Shown in pieces: positions 59,346-64,000 of a stretch of DNA of 64,000 nt (positions are counted from its first letter, which is position 1; every line of letters starts with the position of its first letter). The DNA is taken from contig NZ_SRXO01000021.1 in assembly GCF_008360935.1 (NCBI RefSeq), positions 45,249-109,248 on the forward strand, in the 5' to 3' direction. This DNA is from Siccirubricoccus phaeus. Lineage in GTDB: Bacteria; Pseudomonadota; Alphaproteobacteria; Acetobacterales; Acetobacteraceae. The position numbers were made by a program, and so were the translations under genes. Under the pieces are notes generated by a model. The model was given only the letters and a program-made list of their open reading frames with translations. It was not told where the DNA came from and made no database searches.

Positions 59346-60193
59346 GCCCCGGCAGGACGGATGGCGGGCGCATCCGCGTCGGCATCGCCGGCTGGACCTT
59401 CCCGCCCTGGCGCGGCGCCTTCTACCCGCCGAAGCTGAAACAGAAGGAGGAGCTTTCCTACGCTTCCAGGCAGTTCCCCGTCCTTGAGGTGAACGGCACC
59501 TTCTACGCCCTGCAACAACCCAAGACCTTCGCCGCCTGGGAGGCGGAGACGCCGGAGGGCTTCGTCTTCACCCTGAAGGCGCCGCGCTACATCACCCACA
59601 TGCGCCGGCTGAAGGAATGCGAGGCGCCGCTGGCCAATTTCCTGGCCAGCGGGCTGCTCCGCCTCGGGCCGAAATTCGGGCCCATCCTGTGGCAGCTTCC
59701 ACCCAATTTGGCCTTCGAGCCGGCGCGGCTGGAGCCTTTCCTGGCCCTGCTGCCGCACGACCGGAAGGCCGCCGCCGCCCTGGCCGCCCGGCATGAGGCG
59801 CGGCTGGAAGGCAAGACCTGGCTGGAGCCGGGGGTGGACGGGCCGGTGTACCATGCCGTGGAAGGGCGGCATCCGAGCTTCGGCACGCCCGAATGCCTGG
59901 CGCTGTTCCGCCGGCACGGCGTTGCCCTGGTGGAGACCGACGGCATCCCGGACTATCCGCAGATCCGCGAGGCCACGGGGCCGATCCGCTATGCACGCCT
60001 GCATCTGCGGCCGGAGCTGGGGCCGGCGGGCTATGGCGCCGCGGCGATCGCCGAATGGGCGGCGCGCAGCCGGGCATGGGCGGCGGAGGGGCGGGATGTC
60101 TTCGTCATCTTCGACGCGGCGGGGGATGAGAGCGTGAAGCTGCACACCCCGACCAACGCCGCCGCGCTGCTGGCGAAGCTGGCCGAGGGCTGA
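59342..60193 (+). CDS. DUF72 domain protein
   Basis: 283 aa. Begins after a short leader with VGIAGWTFPPWRGAFYP, then LEVNGTFYALQQPKTFAAWE, FVFTLKAPRYITHMRRLK, GPILWQLPPNLAFEPARLEP and VFVIFDAAGDESVKLHTPTNA. A YecE-like TIM-barrel family whose activity is unknown. Its ATG overlaps the engB stop; it separates engB from argB. Confidence 0.93.
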   Translation: MSPGRTDGGRIRVGIAGWTFPPWRGAFYPPKLKQKEELSYASRQFPVLEVNGTFYALQQPKTFAAWEAETPEGFVFTLKAPRYITHMRRLKECEAPLANFLASGLLRLGPKFGPILWQLPPNLAFEPARLEPFLALLPHDRKAAAALAARHEARLEGKTWLEPGVDGPVYHAVEGRHPSFGTPECLALFRRHGVALVETDGIPDYPQIREATGPIRYARLHLRPELGPAGYGAAAIAEWAARSRAWAAEGRDVFVIFDAAGDESVKLHTPTNAAALLAKLAEG

Positions 60194-60313
60194 CCGGGCG
60201 GCAGGCAGCGCCCGCGCCCTGCCCTGGCTCGGGCCCGTCGCCGCCCGGGCGCCTTGACCCGCGCCCCCCCACGCCCTTAAGCCCGGCGCGCCAGTTAATC
60301 GAGAGCCCGGCCG

Positions 60314-61195
60314 ATGTCCGACACGACCGACCCCATGCAGATCCTCTCCGGCGCCCTGCCCTTCCTGAAGCGCTATGACGACCAGATCGTGGTGGTGAAG
60401 TATGGCGGCCACGCCATGGGGGAGGAGGAGACGGCGCTGCGCTTCGGCCGCGACATCGCGCTGCTGGAGCAGGTGGGGGTGAACCCCGTGGTGGTGCATG
60501 GCGGCGGGCCGCAGATCAACGCCATGCTGAAGCGCCTCAACGTGCAGTCCACCTTCGTGCAGGGGCTGCGGGTGACGGATGAGGCGATGCTCGACGTGGT
60601 CGAGATGGTCCTCGCCGGCCCGGTGAACAAGCAGGTGGCGGAGGCGATCACCCGCGCCGGGGCGATCGCCGTCGGCATCTCCGGCAAGGATGGCGGGCTG
60701 ATCCGGGCGCGGAAGCTGATGCGCACGGTGCGCGACCCCGGCTCGCGGATCGAGCAGGTGCTCGATCTCGGCTTCGTCGGCGAGCCGGAGGCGGTGGATA
60801 CCCGCGTGCTGAAGCTGCTGATCGGCGCCGATATCGTGCCGGTGGTGGCGCCGGTCGGCGTCGGCGCCGATGGCCAGACCTACAACATCAACGCGGACAC
60901 GGTGGCGGGGGCCATCGCCGGCGCCCTCGGGGCGGAAAGGCTGCTGATGCTGACCGACGTCGCCGGGGTGAAGGGGCCGGACGGTGCCTTCATCACCGAG
61001 ATGAGCGTGGCCGAGGTGCGGGCGGGGATCGAGGCCGGGTGGATTTCCGCCGGCATGATCCCGAAGGTGGAGACCTGCATCTATGCCATCGAGCGCGGGG
61101 TGAAGGGCGCCGTCATCCTGGATGGCCGCGTGCCGCATGCGGTGCTGAGCGAGCTCTTCACCCATGGCGGGGCGGGGACGCTGATCAAGCCTTGA
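60314..61195 (+). CDS. argB: Acetylglutamate kinase
   Basis: 293 aa. Phosphorylates N-acetylglutamate, the second step of arginine synthesis. [57 protein letters not shown] and [14 protein letters not shown] are visible. Length and C-terminus (GGAGTLIKP) are normal. The N-terminal helix is of the type found in arginine-sensitive hexameric enzymes, so feedback control is likely. The engB-argB neighbourhood is common in alphaproteobacteria. Confidence 0.97.
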   Translation: MSDTTDPMQILSGALPFLKRYDDQIVVVKYGGHAMGEEETALRFGRDIALLEQVGVNPVVVHGGGPQINAMLKRLNVQSTFVQGLRVTDEAMLDVVEMVLAGPVNKQVAEAITRAGAIAVGISGKDGGLIRARKLMRTVRDPGSRIEQVLDLGFVGEPEAVDTRVLKLLIGADIVPVVAPVGVGADGQTYNINADTVAGAIAGALGAERLLMLTDVAGVKGPDGAFITEMSVAEVRAGIEAGWISAGMIPKVETCIYAIERGVKGAVILDGRVPHAVLSELFTHGGAGTLIKP

Positions 61196-61256
61196 TGTCC
61201 TGATCCCGAGGTCTGCGGCCTTCGTTCTCAGGCCACCAGCCCTTGTTTTCGGGGTG
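61196..61256 (-). repeat. Decayed type B repeat
   Basis: Directly after argB: TGTCCTGATCCCGAGG, then CGTTCTCAGGCCACCAG and CCCTTGTTTTCGG are recognisable parts of the reverse type B element, but the bounding AGTG/CACT are lost. Confidence 0.6.
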
Positions 61257-61291
61257 CCGGCACTGCCGCCAACGGGCGAGGCCCTCCATTC

Positions 61292-63190
61292 CTACGGCGC
61301 CCGCCCCGCCAGGCAGTCCTGCATTGCCTGCGCCAAAGCTTCCTGGGTGAAGGGCTTGGTCAGCCGGAAGGGGCCGGTTTCCGCCGCCGCATCCAGCTCC
61401 GCATAGCCGGTGGCCAGCAGCACCGGCAGGCCGGGGTGGCGCCGCGCCAGCACCTCCACCATTTGCAGCCCGGTCATGCCTGGCATGGCGTGGTCGGTGA
61501 TCACCAGGTCGAAGCCGTCGCCCGCCTCCAGCCGGGCCAGCGCGTCGGGGGCGGAAGCCGCCTCCGCCACCGAATGGCCGAGATCGGCCAGCATCTCCGC
61601 CGTGCTGGCCAGCACCAACGGGTCGTCATCCACCAGCAGCACCGCAAGGCCCGGGCCGGGGGCCGGGACGGGCCGGGCGGCGGGCTCCGGCGGCGCCTGC
61701 GGCGGGACCCCGGCCGCCCGCGGCAGCCAGAGCTCCGCCACCGTCCCCTGCCCCGGCGCGCTGTGCAGCAGAAGCCGCCCGCCGGACTGCACCGCCAGCC
61801 CATGCACCATGGAAAGCCCGAGGCCGGTGCCCCTGCCCACCCCTTTGGTGGTGAAGAAGGGCTCCGTCGCCTGGGCCAGCGTCGCCGCATCCATGCCGAT
61901 GCCGGTATCGGTCACGGTCAGGGCGATCAGCCCCTCCGCCTCCGGCCTCTCCGGCAGGGTCGCGCCGATGCTGACGGTGCCGCCTTCCGGCATCGCATCC
62001 CGGGCGTTCACCACGAGATTCAGCAGCGCCAGCTCGAGCTGGTTGGCATCCGCCAGCACCGGCGGCAGCTCGGGCGGAAAGCGGATCTCCAGCCAGATGC
62101 CGGGGCGGAGGGAATTGTGCAGCAGCTCCGTCATGCCCTGGACCATGGCGGGGAGGTGGACCCAGGCGGGCTGCAGCGCCTGGCGGCGGCCGAAGGCCAG
62201 CAGCCGCTGGGTCAGCGCCGCGCCGCGCTGCGCCCCCTGCAGCGCATTCTCCAGCAGCCGGGCGGCGCGCGCATCCCCGGGCGGCAGGCGCTTACGGAGC
62301 AGATCCAGGCTGCCCTGCACCGCGGTCAGCAGGTTGTTGAAATCATGCGCGATGCCGCCGGTGAGCTGGCCCAGCGCCTCCATCTTCTGCGCCTGGTGCA
62401 GGCTGGCCTCGGCCGCCTCCCGGCTTTCGATCTCCGCCCGCAGCCGGGCATTGGCCGCGTCCAGGGAGCGGGCCTGGTCGGCCAGGTCCAGCCGCAGCCG
62501 CACATGCGTGGCGAATTCGGCGGAGGAGCGCCAGCAGATGACGGAGAGGGCGGCGAGGAAGACCAGCACCATCGCCGCCGCCGCCAGGTCCGGCCCGGTG
62601 CCGCCCCAGGCGAAGCAGCCCGCCAGCGGCAGCCCGGCCAGCAGGATATAGGCCAGGGCGGAGCGGTAATGCGCGTAGTGGATGGAGCCCGCGCCGACGC
62701 ACATGCCGCCGATGACGAAGACCCAGAAGAGGCGGTAGGCCTCGTTGTCCGGCCAGAGCAGGACGGCGCCGCCGCCCCAGAGCGCCCCGCCGAGCCCGGC
62801 CCCCAGCGTGCCGAGCCGGCCCCAGCGCCATTGCCGCCGCGCCGCGGGCGGGCCCGGAGGTGGCCCCGTGGGCGGCCCAGTGGGTGGTCCCATGGGCGGT
62901 CCCGTGGGAACACCCCGCAGCGGCCCGGCGGGCGGCCCCTCCGGCGCGCCCCGGAGCAGCTCCTCCGGCGCCGCCGCCTCCAGACGCCAGCGGCGCCAGA
63001 GCAGCAGCCGCAGGACGGCCAGCAGCAGCACCGCGGCCAGCCAGCCCAGCAGCATTTCCCGCGCCGCGGCCTGCCACATCACGGCGGCCATCAGCGCGGC
63101 GTTGACCACCGTCACCATGGCGGCGAGCGGCATCTGGCGGTACATCGCCGCCACCCGCTCTGCCTCGATCTCCGCAGCCATCTGCCGCAT
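61292..63190 (-). CDS. Hybrid sensor histidine kinase/response regulator
   Basis: 632 aa (start approximate). Two N-terminal hydrophobic segments (about residues 20-60), a Pro/Gly linker with repeated PTGPP units (about residues 88-115), four or more further membrane helices (to about 230), and a coiled coil. Then a HisKA box ALGQLTGGIAHDFNNLLTAV, ATPase boxes NLVVNARDAM, TDTGIGMD, GRGTGLGLSMVHG, and a C-terminal receiver (VLLVDDDPLVLASTAEML, DLVITDHAMPGMTG, KPFTQEALAQAM). Resembles CckA-type hybrid kinases in domain order but lacks PAS domains. Target unknown. Convergent with argB. Confidence 0.92.
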   Translation of the reverse strand: MRQMAAEIEAERVAAMYRQMPLAAMVTVVNAALMAAVMWQAAAREMLLGWLAAVLLLAVLRLLLWRRWRLEAAAPEELLRGAPEGPPAGPLRGVPTGPPMGPPTGPPTGPPPGPPAARRQWRWGRLGTLGAGLGGALWGGGAVLLWPDNEAYRLFWVFVIGGMCVGAGSIHYAHYRSALAYILLAGLPLAGCFAWGGTGPDLAAAAMVLVFLAALSVICWRSSAEFATHVRLRLDLADQARSLDAANARLRAEIESREAAEASLHQAQKMEALGQLTGGIAHDFNNLLTAVQGSLDLLRKRLPPGDARAARLLENALQGAQRGAALTQRLLAFGRRQALQPAWVHLPAMVQGMTELLHNSLRPGIWLEIRFPPELPPVLADANQLELALLNLVVNARDAMPEGGTVSIGATLPERPEAEGLIALTVTDTGIGMDAATLAQATEPFFTTKGVGRGTGLGLSMVHGLAVQSGGRLLLHSAPGQGTVAELWLPRAAGVPPQAPPEPAARPVPAPGPGLAVLLVDDDPLVLASTAEMLADLGHSVAEAASAPDALARLEAGDGFDLVITDHAMPGMTGLQMVEVLARRHPGLPVLLATGYAELDAAAETGPFRLTKPFTQEALAQAMQDCLAGRAP

Positions 63191-63516
63191 CAGCCAGGCT
63201 GGGGGCCCTGGGCGGCCTGCCGCAACATGCGCCTGTCCTCGAACTGCAATTCCTGTGGCGTTTCTACCCCGTGACGGACGGTGATGGCGGCGAAATCGAT
63301 CCGCGCGCGGGAATTTGCGCAGGCGTAACGGCAATGGTTCGGCGCGGAGCCCGTCTCAAGGGCCCGGCGGCGGATCGGCGAATTTGCGCCCTGTCCAGAA
63401 GATGGACGCAGCCGATGCGGGTCGCGTCGGCAGGTCCACAGCGGGCATGCGGGCGCCCGGTGCCAGGGCGGCAAGGACATGCCGAGACGCGCCGGCCCCT
63501 ATCGAGGCACGCTTTG
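63191..63516. other. Intergenic region, no gene recognised
   Basis: 326 bp upstream of the hybrid kinase. It presumably holds the kinase promoter and perhaps additional N-terminal codons. No repeat of the window's families is seen until 63517. Confidence 0.5.
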
Positions 63517-63619
63517 GAGCAGGATCGGCTGAGCTTCGCTCGCCCGTCCCGCTCCAGTTCCTTGTTCGGCCGCGAGATTGACGGTTGCGGTCGATTCGTC
63601 GACCTCAACCGATCACGCC
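63517..63619 (-). repeat. Type A intergenic repeat (diverged, reverse)
   Basis: GAGCAGGATCGGCTGAGC...CAACCGATCACGCC, with several substitutions in the core (GAGATTGACGGTTGCGG). Confidence 0.9.
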
Positions 63620-63620
63620 C

Positions 63621-63737
63621 AGTGCCCTGTCCGCGAGGGTCGCTGGATTTCCAGCGAAGGCAGCGGACAAGCAGGCCACTGAAACAAAAGCCAGTGCCCC
63701 GCTTCCGAAGTCCACAGGACTTCGGAAGCGGGGCACT
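63621..63737 (+). repeat. Type B intergenic repeat
   Basis: AGTGCCCTGTCCGCG...GGCCACT and AGTGCCCCGCTTCCGAAGTC...GGGGCACT. The second module is a nearly perfect hairpin of about 46 bp. Confidence 0.92.
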
Positions 63738-63738
63738 G

Positions 63739-63842
63739 GAGCAGGATCGGTTGAGCTGCGCCCACCCGCCCCGCTCTAGCTCATTGTTCGGTCGCGTGAT
63801 TCACGGTTCCGGTCGATTCGACCTCAACCGATCACGCTCTAG
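63739..63842 (-). repeat. Type A intergenic repeat (reverse)
   Basis: GAGCAGGATCGGTTGAGCTG...CAACCGATCACGCTCTAG. Full copy, followed at once by a second half copy. Confidence 0.93.
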
Positions 63843-63882
63843 AGCGAGATCGGTTGAGCTGCGCTCACCCGCCCCGCTCTAG
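63841..63882 (-). repeat. Type A half copy interrupted by an IS end
   Basis: AGAGCGAGATCGGTTGAGCT...CCCCGCTCTAG matches the left half of reverse type A. The expected continuation GCTCATTGTTCGG is replaced by the IS terminus. Confidence 0.88.
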
Positions 63883-64000
63883 GGTCTGTTGAGATTTAGC
63901 GTGAGTGGATCACGGTGGTGGCGAGGTAGATCATCGCGGCGAAGCTCTGGTCGGTCTTTTCGCTGCGCATGGCGATGCGCTTGAAGTCCTTCAGCTTGCA
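63883..64000 (-). mobile_element. IS5-family insertion sequence (partial, one end)
   Basis: Terminal inverted repeat candidate GGGTCTGTTGAGATTT begins at or one base before 63883, directly at a repeat CTAG, followed by the end of a transposase frame. The GGNCTGTTGA-like tip is typical of IS5-family (IS427-type) elements. The rest lies outside the window. Confidence 0.8.
63896..64000 (-). CDS. IS5-family transposase (C-terminal fragment)
   Basis: Last 34 residues plus stop. KLKDFKRIAMRSEKTDQSF then AAMIYLATTVIHSR matches the C-terminus of IS5-family DDE transposases (RLK.FRRIA.R.DK pattern). The gene continues past the window edge; whether it is intact cannot be judged. Confidence 0.88.
   Translation of the reverse strand, partial: CKLKDFKRIAMRSEKTDQSFAAMIYLATTVIHSR

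Overview
The window is a very GC-rich bacterial chromosome segment, roughly 70% G+C by eye. Gene content and order point to an alphaproteobacterium of the Acetobacteraceae, most like Roseomonas and relatives. The clues are the yqeY-dnaG-rpoD block divergent from carA, the rpmH-rnpA-yidD-yidC-engB-argB block, an lrp/trxB/LysR/small-RNA neighbourhood that matches the lsrB-abcR locus of Rhizobiales, and a GlgE-type glucan operon. The family assignment is inference; no rRNA gene is present.

Layout. 1-4.7 kb (minus strand): yqeY, a META-domain protein, dnaG and rpoD, with rpoD cut by the window edge. 4.8-14.3 kb (plus): carA, carrying an in-frame N-terminal helix-turn-helix domain behind two operator-like palindromes, then four unrelated small-molecule and membrane genes, then carB, greA and threonine ammonia-lyase. 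14.4-15.2 kb: a Phd/PIN toxin-antitoxin pair with a perfect palindrome at its start. 16.2-18.9 kb: lrp, trxB, an LsrB/VtlR-like LysR gene and a structured small RNA with a terminator. 19-25.5 kb: an outer-membrane protein, a DegP-type protease divergent from a two-component pair, and a second OmpR-type regulator behind a 10-bp-phased promoter array. 26-34 kb: assorted membrane and envelope genes (OpgC, OmpA, cyclase, CYTH, DedA, GT39).

34.3-46.6 kb holds rsmB and a tight minus-strand operon glgE - treS/maltokinase - glgB - glgX. Together these convert trehalose to maltose-1-phosphate, polymerise it, branch it and debranch the resulting alpha-glucan. glgX has no stop codon at its expected end and runs about 690 bp antisense into rsmB. 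46.8-48.4 kb: an AtzG/AtzE-like amidase pair. 48.7-55.5 kb: radC, map, a patatin, 3-hydroxybutyrate dehydrogenase, and a TVP38/flavin-oxidoreductase pair. 55.7-61.2 kb: ribosome, RNase P and membrane-insertion genes through argB. 61.3-63.2 kb: a hybrid sensor kinase. The right edge enters an IS5-type insertion sequence.

The most striking feature beyond the genes is a family of short intergenic inverted repeats (types A-E). They are joined like modules at CTAG or AGTG/CACT boundaries and occur at about ten sites from 19.9 kb to the right edge. In at least five genes the TAG stop codon is itself the CTAG that begins or ends a repeat.
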